Virus record (IMG/VR): IMGVR_UViG_3300042691_042027
Coordinates: 1-24,220 of that record
Direction: 5' to 3' (one strand)
DNA from: a virus
DNA length: 24,220 nucleotides
The notes beneath the pieces were generated by a model. It was not told the origin of the DNA. It saw only the letters and a list, made by a program, of their open reading frames with translations, and made no database searches. This document shows, in pieces, positions 11,961 through 20,489 of the stretch. Position 1 is the first letter of the stretch. Each line of letters starts with the position of its first letter. The position numbers and the translations under genes were made by a program.

Positions 11961-13307
11961 ATGGCTCAACCTAATAACCAGCAGGCAACTGACCTATTTC
12001 AAGACTCCTATGGCAGTCTGAACAACCTCCTTCCGGAGGCACAGGCGTTCTGTGAGGTCGTGAAGTACACCGAGTCCGAGAAAGTTGGCGACAACTTCAT
12101 TGAAGGACTCGTGCTCACCGCCGAAGTCGGCATCACCTTCGGTGGCAAGGAGATTGAGGCATTTGCCATCAACCCCGCCATCGCCGGTGTTGTGAAGCAA
12201 ATCAGCATGCAGGCCTACTCGACGGTGCTGCCGTCAGTGATCCCCTGGAATGCTATTTCCCGCTCGGTGGACGCAGGCAAAACCGCGTTCGTCAAAGCCA
12301 CGGCACACGTGGTCGACAACAACATGGCGTCGCACTACCGCTTCATTGAGGCGGCCGCGCTTTACGGCCAATCTGACGCACTTCTGGGCTACGTGAGCTA
12401 CGCGACTGCAACCTACCGCACGGTGAGCTTCACCAACGGCGGCGGCGCACTCACGGTCAACGGTTCCTCGGTGACCTTCACGGCAGGCGTCAACACCACC
12501 TCGAAATGGATCTTGCTTGCTCCCGGCGAATTTGCCGCAGGCTTGTGGGTCGGAATGGAGGGTGTGGTTGTCAACCAAGTGGACTCCACCGGTGCCATCG
12601 TCGGCACGGGCAAGCTCGTTGCCGTCGATGCGGAAATGGGTGCGGTGCAAGTCGACTTCACACCAACCGCAGCGTCGAGCACCACGAGCCACCGCCTTTG
12701 CTATGACGGTTGGGAATCTCAGAAAGAGATGCCCGGCGCGTTCAAGATCATGCAAAACACCGGCTCGCTGTTTGGCGTCTCAGCAGCGACCTACTCGCTG
12801 TACAAGGGCACCACGCACGCGCTCGGTTCCGTGCTGCCGACTTTCGCACGCTTCAATGAAGGCGTTGTGAAGGCCGTCAACCGCGGTGGTTTGGGTGGCA
12901 AATCCCGCAAGGATGGCAACCTGACTGTGATCTGCAACCCGCGCACTTGGCAAAAGCTCCTCAATGAGCAGGCATCGCTACGTAGTTACGATAAGTCGTA
13001 CTCGAGCGCTGAATTTGTTCAGGGCGCCGAGTCGATTGTCTATTACACCGCTGCCGGCAAGGCTGAATTCATCGCGTCCGCGTACATGAAGGAGGGCTAT
13101 ATGCTCGCCCTGCATGTCAAGGATTGGGTGCGTTCGGGCTCGACGCAGATCCAAATGGGCGTGCCTGGAATTGACACGAAATTCTTGTTCGTGCTCCAGA
13201 ACAACGCCGGTATGGCATTCCGCACATTCAGCGACCAGTACGTGTTCTGCCGAGCACCTGCGAAGTCGATCTTGTTCACTGGCATCAATGACGAGAACGC
13301 ATCGTAA
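11961..13307 (+). CDS. Major capsid protein (HK97-fold candidate)
   Basis: 448 residues. The order scaffold / small head protein / this gene, its length, and a helical N-terminal arm followed by alternating helix and strand fit an HK97-fold major capsid protein. A Gly/Ser/Thr-rich beta segment at about residues 145-255 looks like an insertion domain that could project from the capsid. The late part (VICNPRTWQKLLNEQASLRS, then KFLFVLQNNAGMAFRTF) resembles the P-domain and the final strand region. No propeptide is obvious. Start ATG 11961 has GAGG upstream. A strong hairpin follows the stop. Assignment is by context and pattern. Confidence 0.8.
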   Translation: MAQPNNQQATDLFQDSYGSLNNLLPEAQAFCEVVKYTESEKVGDNFIEGLVLTAEVGITFGGKEIEAFAINPAIAGVVKQISMQAYSTVLPSVIPWNAISRSVDAGKTAFVKATAHVVDNNMASHYRFIEAAALYGQSDALLGYVSYATATYRTVSFTNGGGALTVNGSSVTFTAGVNTTSKWILLAPGEFAAGLWVGMEGVVVNQVDSTGAIVGTGKLVAVDAEMGAVQVDFTPTAASSTTSHRLCYDGWESQKEMPGAFKIMQNTGSLFGVSAATYSLYKGTTHALGSVLPTFARFNEGVVKAVNRGGLGGKSRKDGNLTVICNPRTWQKLLNEQASLRSYDKSYSSAEFVQGAESIVYYTAAGKAEFIASAYMKEGYMLALHVKDWVRSGSTQIQMGVPGIDTKFLFVLQNNAGMAFRTFSDQYVFCRAPAKSILFTGINDENAS

Positions 13308-13324
13308 TTGATCCTTTCTTGCCT

Positions 13325-13365
13325 TGGGAGTGAGTGAGTTGCCGGGAGCTCCTCATTCACTCCCA
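13325..13365 (+). terminator. 14-bp hairpin after the capsid gene (terminator or RNA-stabilising element)
   Basis: TGGGAGTGAGTGAG (13325-13338) pairs with CTCATTCACTCCCA (13352-13365), 14 positions with one G-T wobble, around a 13-base loop. ATCCTTT flanks it on both sides (13311-13317, 13365-13371). It begins 18 bases after the capsid stop. Only a short CCTTT follows, not a true T-run, so termination is likely partial at best; lowering read-through or stabilising the capsid message is possible. Confidence 0.5.
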
Positions 13366-13382
13366 TCCTTTGCGAGGACGCC

Positions 13383-15476
13383 ATGGAATCCATTTCATTT
13401 GCCGGCACAACCTATCAATTCCCAAACCGCGCCGGTGAAAATGGCTGGGCCACGGCACTCACGAGCTACCTGCGCGCGATTGGCACATACGCGCAAACCA
13501 CATCAAACCAGCGTGTCGGCACGCGCGTGGCCACCACCACACCGGTGACGGTTGCAAGCTCCGATTACGCCGTCATCGTCAAGCTCACAGCACCCGGAGC
13601 GGTGGCCGTTACGCTGCCCGCGGGCGCCACAGGGCGCACGTTTGTCATCACTGATGGCACAGGCGATGCATATACAAACAACATCACAATCACACCGGAC
13701 GGCACCGATAAAATCCAAGGCGCCTCATCCTATGTGATGAATGAAAACTACGGCTCGGTGACGCTGATTTGGGATGCGGCCGCGAGCTCGCCATCGTGGC
13801 GCATCGCAAGCTCGTTTGCGGGCGACAACCCCGTAGTTGCCAGCTTGCGCGCCACGGCCGGCACGGCCAGCACGAGCACCACCACCGGCACCATCATCGT
13901 CACGGGCGGCGTAGGCGTCTCCGGCGCCATCTATGCAGGGTCACTGCAGGCCACGCCGGTGGGTTCAACCACGGCCGCGTCAGGGGCCTTTACGACGCTC
14001 ACCTCCACAGGTGCCTCAACATTGGGCAGTGCCTCCAACGCCGTGGTCACAATTGGCCACTCGGCATCAACCGCCGCGCACCTGGCTTATGGCCGCTCGC
14101 TCACATTCACCGGTGACACCGGCGGTGATGCAGTCTTAGCCTTGGTGTCTGCGAGCACAAACAACGCGATTCTGACCGTCAACGGTCCTGACAACGCGGG
14201 CGCCGCCTCAAGCCTGTACTTTAAGAGCGCAAGCTCCGTGCGTTGGCGCATCCAAAGCGGTCAATCTTACACGGGCTACGCCGGCCAAACCGCCGATGCG
14301 CTGTTGTTTGTCAACGATCCCAACAGCGCTCCAGTTGCCTCGCTCGAGCCAGGAGCCATCGGCAAACTGCGCCTTTATTCCAACGCGGGCGCCAACAACG
14401 AGTACCTCGAGCTTAGCAAAACAGCCTCGGGCGGCGTTTCAGTCATCGACTCCAACAAAACTAGCGGTGGCACAGCGCGCAGCATTGAAATCCGCGTTGC
14501 CGGAACCGCCGCGGTCACAGTCAATGCCTCGGCCACAGCCTCAACCTCGACCACCACAGGCGCGGCCGTAGTCACGGGTGGGCTTGGTGTCAGCGGCGCC
14601 ATTTACGCAGGCTCATTACAAAACACGCCGGTGGGATCGACCACAGCAAGCTCGGGCGCCTTCACTACGCTCACCAGCACGGGCGCGTCGACCTTTGGCA
14701 GCGCGGGCAACGCGGTAGTTACAATTGGCCATACCGGGTCGACCGCTGCACAACTCATGTACGGCAACAGCTTCACGATGGCTGGCGCAGGCGCAGGCGG
14801 TGGCACGGCGGTTGACCTTGATTTCATCATCAACACCGGCGCAACAACCCGCTCGCCAGCCTTCCGGGCTCACAACGGCACGCATCAAAGTCGCATCGGT
14901 TTGCAAGGCTCAACGAGTGGGCTTATCACGGGTGCCACAACCGGTGGTCTCTGCATCCGTTCTGATGGTGTTGGAATTTGGTTCAGCGGTGACTCTGGTG
15001 GAACCACCCACGGCTCGTGTTCCACCGCTGGTGAATGGACCTTCCCACTGCAGCCAGCGTTCATGATGCAAAAAACCGGCTCTCAAACAATTGAAGTCGG
15101 CAGCGAAAATGTCGATTGGACCGGCACCGAGGTTTACGATCAGGGGAGTGATTTCGACGGCACGTCGACGTTCACAGCGCCGGTAACTGGAATCTATGAA
15201 TTCTGTGGCTGTGTGTTCATCTCAAGCCAAACCACGGTGCTCAACGACACGATGGAGCTTATTCTGCGCGTCAACAGCGTGGATGTGCTGACCATCGCTC
15301 GCCACGTCGTTCAAGTAGGCGTGGCTGCTACCAACTACAACATGAATTTCACCACCCGTTGGAAGGTCACAGCTGGGCACACGGTCGTTATCAAGATGTC
15401 TAACGGCGGAACAAACACGGCGACCATCGGCGGCGGCGCGGATCGCACGTGGTTCTCCGGTCAGTTGGTTGCATGA
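13383..15476 (+). CDS. Phage fibre protein with duplicated stalk repeats and C1q-like tip
   Basis: 697 residues. The N-terminus (TTYQFPNRAGENGWATALTS) resembles fibre attachment segments. A beta module with DGTGDAYTNNITITPDGTDK follows (about 60-125). Residues about 162-237 and 386-461 are two copies of one repeat (ASTSTTTG ... VTGGVGVSGAIYAGSLQ ... TPVGSTTASSGAFTTLTSTG), 224 residues apart. Residues about 557-697 form a beta domain with FTAPVTGIYEF and a final TWFSGQLVA, matching the C1q/TNF-like trimeric fold. Such tips bind receptors. It is encoded right after the capsid, so it could be a head or tail fibre. GAGG lies upstream of ATG 13383. It is intact. Confidence 0.8.
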   Translation: MESISFAGTTYQFPNRAGENGWATALTSYLRAIGTYAQTTSNQRVGTRVATTTPVTVASSDYAVIVKLTAPGAVAVTLPAGATGRTFVITDGTGDAYTNNITITPDGTDKIQGASSYVMNENYGSVTLIWDAAASSPSWRIASSFAGDNPVVASLRATAGTASTSTTTGTIIVTGGVGVSGAIYAGSLQATPVGSTTAASGAFTTLTSTGASTLGSASNAVVTIGHSASTAAHLAYGRSLTFTGDTGGDAVLALVSASTNNAILTVNGPDNAGAASSLYFKSASSVRWRIQSGQSYTGYAGQTADALLFVNDPNSAPVASLEPGAIGKLRLYSNAGANNEYLELSKTASGGVSVIDSNKTSGGTARSIEIRVAGTAAVTVNASATASTSTTTGAAVVTGGLGVSGAIYAGSLQNTPVGSTTASSGAFTTLTSTGASTFGSAGNAVVTIGHTGSTAAQLMYGNSFTMAGAGAGGGTAVDLDFIINTGATTRSPAFRAHNGTHQSRIGLQGSTSGLITGATTGGLCIRSDGVGIWFSGDSGGTTHGSCSTAGEWTFPLQPAFMMQKTGSQTIEVGSENVDWTGTEVYDQGSDFDGTSTFTAPVTGIYEFCGCVFISSQTTVLNDTMELILRVNSVDVLTIARHVVQVGVAATNYNMNFTTRWKVTAGHTVVIKMSNGGTNTATIGGGADRTWFSGQLVA
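13866..14766 (+). repeat. Two in-gene repeat units (13866-14095 and 14538-14766) of the fibre
   Basis: The two roughly 230-base units are 672 bases apart, keep the same frame and are much closer in protein than in DNA, with many synonymous changes. This points to an old duplication held by selection on the protein. Confidence 0.7.
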
Positions 15477-15485
15477 GAGGTGTCT

Positions 15486-15794
15486 ATGAAAGTTGCACTC
15501 GTTAATGGCATCGAGCGTAAAGATGGCGTGTTGGTGGAGTACCACCTCATCAAAAGTCTCTTTATTCAAGATGACCAAATCAATGTTGAGTTTGTTTCCT
15601 ACCTGAATAAGGCGGCCTACTTTGCTGATAAGGACCAGGTTGGAAAATCGCGTTACGCTCAGGTAGCGTTCACCGGTTTTCCAATAAAAGAAAAAGACAT
15701 CCTCGATGCTCTCAAGGCATTGCCTGAGTTTGCTGGGGCGCAAGAAGATCGCGAGCAGAAGCCGCCGAAACCCATTGAATCGAGATTTCCATAA
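15486..15794 (+). CDS. Small protein downstream of the fibre
   Basis: 102 residues from ATG 15486 (GAGAGG 5 bases upstream; a GTG at 15480 would add two). The start is beta-rich (MKVALVNGIERKDGVLVEYH), later a helix (KEKDILDALKALPEFAG), then a Pro/Lys-rich tail. Position directly after a fibre gene is where fibre chaperones or tip-associated proteins are often encoded, but no motif supports that. Function unknown. Confidence 0.6.
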   Translation: MKVALVNGIERKDGVLVEYHLIKSLFIQDDQINVEFVSYLNKAAYFADKDQVGKSRYAQVAFTGFPIKEKDILDALKALPEFAGAQEDREQKPPKPIESRFP

Positions 15795-15814
15795 ACCCCA
15801 AAAGGAGCTCCCCA

Positions 15815-16153
15815 ATGCCCAGTTTGAAAGTTTCGCAGATTCTGACTGATGAAAACGACAAGCCGATTGATGTTATCGAGCGCGAAGGAAAGCCCAAGCT
15901 CACGCTTGCGATTGCCTGCATCTTGGCGCTCGCGCTGCAACACCAACAACTCTCTGTCGAACAATCGGGCAAACGTTACGATGTCATGAAAAAGCTCAAG
16001 CGCGCGGAGGCAAAAGGCACGGAAACGCTTTCGCTCACCGTTGATGACGCAAAGCTCCTTTTGGAATGCGCTGCCGTGCGTTGGAATTCTTGGGTGTTTG
16101 GGCAAATCAAAGACGCCCTTGACGGCGTGAAAGACGAGGAGGGTGAAGCGTGA
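15815..16153 (+). CDS. Hypothetical structural-block protein, 112 residues
   Basis: ATG 15815 follows AAAGGAG (15801-15807). This GGAG is part of the palindrome GGAGCTCC (15804-15811). Residues about 28-50 are helical and hydrophobic (LTLAIACILALALQHQQLS) but short and flanked by charge, so more likely a buried helix than a membrane segment. The rest is helical with an acidic end. Its stop overlaps the next start (GTGA). It could be a small tail or head-completion protein; no family is recognised. Confidence 0.6.
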   Translation: MPSLKVSQILTDENDKPIDVIEREGKPKLTLAIACILALALQHQQLSVEQSGKRYDVMKKLKRAEAKGTETLSLTVDDAKLLLECAAVRWNSWVFGQIKDALDGVKDEEGEA

Positions 16154-16467
16154 ATGTCGAACTGATTGAGGAAATCCTGCAAGAGTTTGTCGACAACATG
16201 CACGACGCGATGCACGCGGGAAAATACGAGGATGAAGCGCCGGCGCCAGAAATGGACGCCATGGGTGACGCCATGAGCGAGGAGGAAATGGGTGAGGGCG
16301 AGTCCACCACCAATCCACCCAAGGCCGCGGCCGATGAGGACGTTGCGAGCGTTTTCAAGCAAATCCGTGGCGGCGATGGCCTGCCGAACCGCGAAGGCGC
16401 GGCATTGGCCATTCCCGGCGCACGCAAACCGCCGAGCAAAGGGTTTCCCGCACGCAAGAGGGCATAA
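16150..16467 (+). CDS. Acidic, Met-rich small protein
   Basis: 105 residues from GTG 16150 (GTGA junction). The N-terminal helix (VELIEEILQEFVDNMHDAMH) leads to a very acidic Glu/Met-rich middle (MGDAMSEEEMGEG), then a basic, Pro-rich end (GARKPPSKGFPARKRA). A disordered protein with opposite charge at each end could bridge virion proteins or bind DNA. It is encoded just before the adaptor. Unknown family. Confidence 0.6.
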   Translation: MNVELIEEILQEFVDNMHDAMHAGKYEDEAPAPEMDAMGDAMSEEEMGEGESTTNPPKAAADEDVASVFKQIRGGDGLPNREGAALAIPGARKPPSKGFPARKRA

Positions 16468-16470
16468 GCC

Positions 16471-17415
16471 ATGATGACAAGCACGCAGTTTATTGCCGCG
16501 GTTGAAGATCTCATCTCAATGCCCGTTAACCAGACGCGCTTTGATGAGGACGCTTTGATGCGCTTTGGTGACTCCGTGCTGCGCACGCACATTCTGCCGC
16601 TCATCTTGGGCGTGCGTGAGAGCTACCTCGAGGCGTGGGAAAATTACACGGTCACGGGTGACAACTCTTATGCCGTGCCCGCGCGCGCCACAGGCCGCGC
16701 CGTCATCTCAGTGAACTACTGGCCTGCGGTGGATGAGGGTGAGTACAAGCTCATTCCCATCAAGACGCACGAGGCGCATGAGTACACCACCGCGGGTGGC
16801 GTGCCGACACACTTCTATCTTTCGGGCGATCGCATCTATGTGCTGCCGGTGCCAACCGACACCACGCACGAGGTGCGCGTACTGCATGACCGCAAGCCAT
16901 CCTTGCTCACGGATGTGGCCAACACCGCGCAGATCACAGCCATCAACACCAGCACCGGTGCGCTGACATGCTCATCGGTGCCAACCACGGTGATCACCGC
17001 GTCCACACCGGTGGACCTCATCCAAGGCGTGGCGGGAAACAGGCCAGCGGCCATTGATCTCACACCGACGAATGTTTCCTCAACCATCGTGACACTCACC
17101 GCGGCCGACCTGCCCGAGGGGCTCGCGGTGGGCGATTACATCGCCTTGGCAGGCTATTCGCCGGTGCTGCAAATCCCTGAGGAACTGCACGATCTGACGG
17201 TGCTCGCGGTGGCGCTCAAGATTTGCCCATCGATTGGTGACCTGGAGCTCACCAAGGAGCTCAAAGACCAGTTCAAAACCGAATCAACGTCGATGACAAA
17301 GCTCTATGTGCCGCGGGTCAAAGGCTCAACCCAGGCCATCGTGCCGCGGCAGGGCCTCCTGCGCGGGCGTAGAGGCGGCCGGCAACCCTTTTACCCACAG
17401 GATCCTTTGACATGA
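16471..17415 (+). CDS. Head-tail adaptor (podovirus-type connector) protein
   Basis: 314 residues. The opening (EDLISMPVNQTRFDEDALMR, then FGDSVLRTHILPLILGVRES) is the helical core seen in podovirus adaptor proteins that sit under the portal. A beta insertion at about 155-230 (ITAINTSTGALTCSSVPTTV, then PEGLAVGDYIALAGYSPVLQ) and a helical end with PEELHDLTVLAVALKICPSI complete the usual pattern. The adaptor joins portal and tail nozzle. The ATG at 16471 is followed by a second ATG at 16474. It overlaps the nozzle gene by 4 bases, consistent with their joint function. Confidence 0.8.
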   Translation: MMTSTQFIAAVEDLISMPVNQTRFDEDALMRFGDSVLRTHILPLILGVRESYLEAWENYTVTGDNSYAVPARATGRAVISVNYWPAVDEGEYKLIPIKTHEAHEYTTAGGVPTHFYLSGDRIYVLPVPTDTTHEVRVLHDRKPSLLTDVANTAQITAINTSTGALTCSSVPTTVITASTPVDLIQGVAGNRPAAIDLTPTNVSSTIVTLTAADLPEGLAVGDYIALAGYSPVLQIPEELHDLTVLAVALKICPSIGDLELTKELKDQFKTESTSMTKLYVPRVKGSTQAIVPRQGLLRGRRGGRQPFYPQDPLT

Positions 17416-20400
17416 CGCAGGCCACGGTTTCGTCATGGCGTGGGCTCTATGTGCAGCCCAACTCATTCTCCGAGGTGCCCGATGGCGCTTTGGAGGTGGC
17501 CGAAAACGTTGTCGTGACTTTCGACGGCCGCTTGCGCAAGGTGCGCGGCATCACCCAACTCTCAGGCACACTCACCACGCCAACCACGGTGCTCGCGTAT
17601 TTGGATGAGATTTTCGTTGTGTACAACTCGAAAATCGGCAGCGTGAATACAAGCACGGGCGTGGTGAGTGACCTAACGGGTGCGGTGACCATCAACTCGG
17701 GTTCCAAGGCGCGCGCCGCGGAGGCGGGTGGCAACCTTTACATTGCCTCGGCCACGGGTGTGCGAAAGCTCGAGTCCGCATCCGCCACGGTGCTCGCCGC
17801 GGGCATTCCCGCGGGCTTGGACCTCACCATTTCGCTTTCGGGTGTGTCCGGCATCTTGGCACCATTCACCATGGTGGGATACCGCGTCGTTTTCGGCAGG
17901 CTTGACGCCAACAAAAACAAGGTCACGGGCGCACCCAGCGAACTCACCACCAAGGGCAACGCAGCACAACAATCGGGCGCCACGGCAGCGCACACCGCCA
18001 CACCCAAGTACGTGCTGGTGACCACGAGCTCGGTGCATGGCCTGACCACCGGTGACACGGTGGTGATTGAGGACGCCGATGATTCGGGCGGCGACGCGGA
18101 TGGCACATACACCATCACGCTTGCCTCCTCTCACACCTTTGTCGATGGCGACGTCAACACCGGAACCGATGTCATCACAGAGGTGGGCCACGGTTTTGCA
18201 ACCGGGCAAATCGTGCGTTTCAGCAACTCCGGTGGCGCGTTGCCGACAGGACTCGCGGCAGCGACCGACTATTGGGTGATTTGGGTTTCCACTGACACGT
18301 ACAAGGTGGCCTCATCCTACGCCAATGCGCTCGCGGGAACGCAGGTCGACATCACCGGTGCTGCCGGCGGTGGTACGCACACGGCGACGCCCACCACCAC
18401 ATCGCAGTTTCGTTACACCATCACGGGAGATGCCACCGGCCTCACGGTTGTGACCTACGGCATTTACAAAAAACCGACGATTGTTTTCACGCTGCCGACT
18501 GAGCTCACAACCTCGTGCTTTTATCAGGTGTATCGCACCACGGCGTCGGCATCCGCCACCACGCAGCCCAACGATGATGGCCAACTCATTTATGAAGCCA
18601 ACTTCACGAGCACGGAAATATCCAACGGCTACGTGACTTTTCAGGATACAATTGATGAGATTTTCAAAGGCGCCGACCTGTACACCAACCCCAACCAAGG
18701 GGGCGCGGCCTCCGCAAACGGGCGTCCGCCGTTTTGCGCTGACCTGTGTTTGTTCCGCGATTGCATGGTTTATGGAAATGTGCAATTTCCGTTCAATCTC
18801 ACGCTTTCGCTCATTTCAGTCACTGCGGCGAATTTTGTCGCAAACGATTACATCGAAATCACCAGCGGTGCCACCTCACGCCGTTACATCGCCACCACCA
18901 CCTTGCCGCAAAGCGAAGGTGGGCCAGCGGCGGCAACACCAAACACAGCGACAAACTGGGACTATGGCGGGCTTTCGGTCGGCGGGCACGCGTTTTTCTA
19001 CCTCTCAAACTCGAGCTCAACCTCAATTTCGGTGCCAATCGCAACGACGGCCAAGAGCTTAGGCAAGGCCATCAACCGCCGCACGCTTTCTGAGGTGTAT
19101 GCGCGTTACCTTTCGGCCACCAATGATGTGCCAGGGCAGCTTTACCTTTTTACGAAAGCGCTCACACCGACGTTTTCCATCACCGCAAGCTCCACTACCG
19201 TGGGTGCAAACTTTCTGCCGGTGCTGCCCACATCGGGCACAACCGTTGCGGCCGAGAATCAGGATGAAGCCAACGTGCTTTACACGAGCAAGATTGGCGA
19301 ATACGAGGCGGTGCCGATTGGCAACCGCTTTCCGGTGGGCCCAAAGAGCTCCAACATCTTGCGCATCTTTCCACTGCGCGATTCTGTCATCATCCTGACC
19401 GACGCCGGCGTTTACAAAATGACAGGCGATGCGCCCTCAAACTTCCAAATCACGCTTTTGGACTCGACCGTGATTTGCGTGGCCGCTGACAGTGCGGCCA
19501 TTCTGAACAATGAGGTGTTTTTCCTTTCGAACCAGTGTGTGGTTGCAGCGAGCGAGTCTGGTGTGCAGGGCGTGAGCAGGCAAATCGAGCCGTTGTTTCG
19601 CGGCATCATCGGCCGCACGGACATTGCCTCGCTTGCCGATGGCGTGGGCTATGACTCGGAGCATGAATACCGCCTCTCAACCATCACGCCTGACTCGGAT
19701 GAGCACAACGTTGTTTACATTTACAACACGGTGACCGAGGCGTGGACCACGGCCACGCGCGTGTTTCTAGATGCGGTGGTCGACCCATCGGCTGACCGCT
19801 TGTATTTGCTCAACGCTGACAACCAAGTCGACAAAGAACGCAAAGAGCAAACCAAGCTCGATTACACGGGTGACAGTGAGGCCGGCACCGCAGGGCCGCT
19901 CACAGGCACCGACACCGCCGAGCTCGTGTTTGCCAACCTCGAGCCCGAGGTGGGCGATATCGTCATCAAGAGTGGCAACGAAGGATTCAACAAAATCGAA
20001 TCGATTGACGATTCGGTGAGTCCATTGCGTTACACCTTCACGGGCGACGTGGATTTTGTCGAAACCGATGTCATCACGCTTTACAAACCCATCATCTCAC
20101 TCGTGCGCACGGCGCCCATCACCGCGGGTGACGTTTCGCGCTGGAAACAAGCGTGGCAATTCAACCTGCATTTCCGCGACAACTCGTGCTCGGAGCTCGC
20201 GATCTCGTTTTACACCGACCAGTGCAACGGCACCGACGAAATTTCTTGGGTTGGTGTCGTGACAAATAACGGTTGGGGTTACAACTGGGGCGGACCGTGG
20301 GGCGGTGACTCAATCGAGCAGGTTTACGTAACAGCACCATCGCAACCGTGCATCACATACATTCCCAAGGAAGCCTCACGCTTCATTTTTATCCAAGCGC

Positions 20401-20489
20401 AATGGCAGCATGAGGTTCCGGCCGAAGCTATGGACATCCAAGCCATGTCATTCTCAATGCGCGCCTATGGCACGAGGGTTTCACGATGA
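17412..20489 (+). CDS. Tail nozzle / P22 gp10-like tail hub protein
   Basis: 1025 residues, beta-rich throughout. The opening (WRGLYVQPNSFSEVPDGALE, then VAENVVVTFDGRLRKVRGIT) and the block around residues 655-745 (VIILTDAGVYKMTGDAPSNF ... LLDSTVICVAADSAAI ... NNEVFFLSNQCVV) follow the beta-propeller pattern of podovirus nozzle/stabilisation proteins, which close the portal channel and hold the tail tip. Residues about 199-326 hold an extra module with two HGLxTGDxVVI / HGFATGQIVRF units, fibre-like. It sits between adaptor and portal with 4-base overlaps on both sides. The length is larger than P22 gp10, partly due to the insert. Confidence 0.8.
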   Translation: MTQATVSSWRGLYVQPNSFSEVPDGALEVAENVVVTFDGRLRKVRGITQLSGTLTTPTTVLAYLDEIFVVYNSKIGSVNTSTGVVSDLTGAVTINSGSKARAAEAGGNLYIASATGVRKLESASATVLAAGIPAGLDLTISLSGVSGILAPFTMVGYRVVFGRLDANKNKVTGAPSELTTKGNAAQQSGATAAHTATPKYVLVTTSSVHGLTTGDTVVIEDADDSGGDADGTYTITLASSHTFVDGDVNTGTDVITEVGHGFATGQIVRFSNSGGALPTGLAAATDYWVIWVSTDTYKVASSYANALAGTQVDITGAAGGGTHTATPTTTSQFRYTITGDATGLTVVTYGIYKKPTIVFTLPTELTTSCFYQVYRTTASASATTQPNDDGQLIYEANFTSTEISNGYVTFQDTIDEIFKGADLYTNPNQGGAASANGRPPFCADLCLFRDCMVYGNVQFPFNLTLSLISVTAANFVANDYIEITSGATSRRYIATTTLPQSEGGPAAATPNTATNWDYGGLSVGGHAFFYLSNSSSTSISVPIATTAKSLGKAINRRTLSEVYARYLSATNDVPGQLYLFTKALTPTFSITASSTTVGANFLPVLPTSGTTVAAENQDEANVLYTSKIGEYEAVPIGNRFPVGPKSSNILRIFPLRDSVIILTDAGVYKMTGDAPSNFQITLLDSTVICVAADSAAILNNEVFFLSNQCVVAASESGVQGVSRQIEPLFRGIIGRTDIASLADGVGYDSEHEYRLSTITPDSDEHNVVYIYNTVTEAWTTATRVFLDAVVDPSADRLYLLNADNQVDKERKEQTKLDYTGDSEAGTAGPLTGTDTAELVFANLEPEVGDIVIKSGNEGFNKIESIDDSVSPLRYTFTGDVDFVETDVITLYKPIISLVRTAPITAGDVSRWKQAWQFNLHFRDNSCSELAISFYTDQCNGTDEISWVGVVTNNGWGYNWGGPWGGDSIEQVYVTAPSQPCITYIPKEASRFIFIQAQWQHEVPAEAMDIQAMSFSMRAYGTRVSR

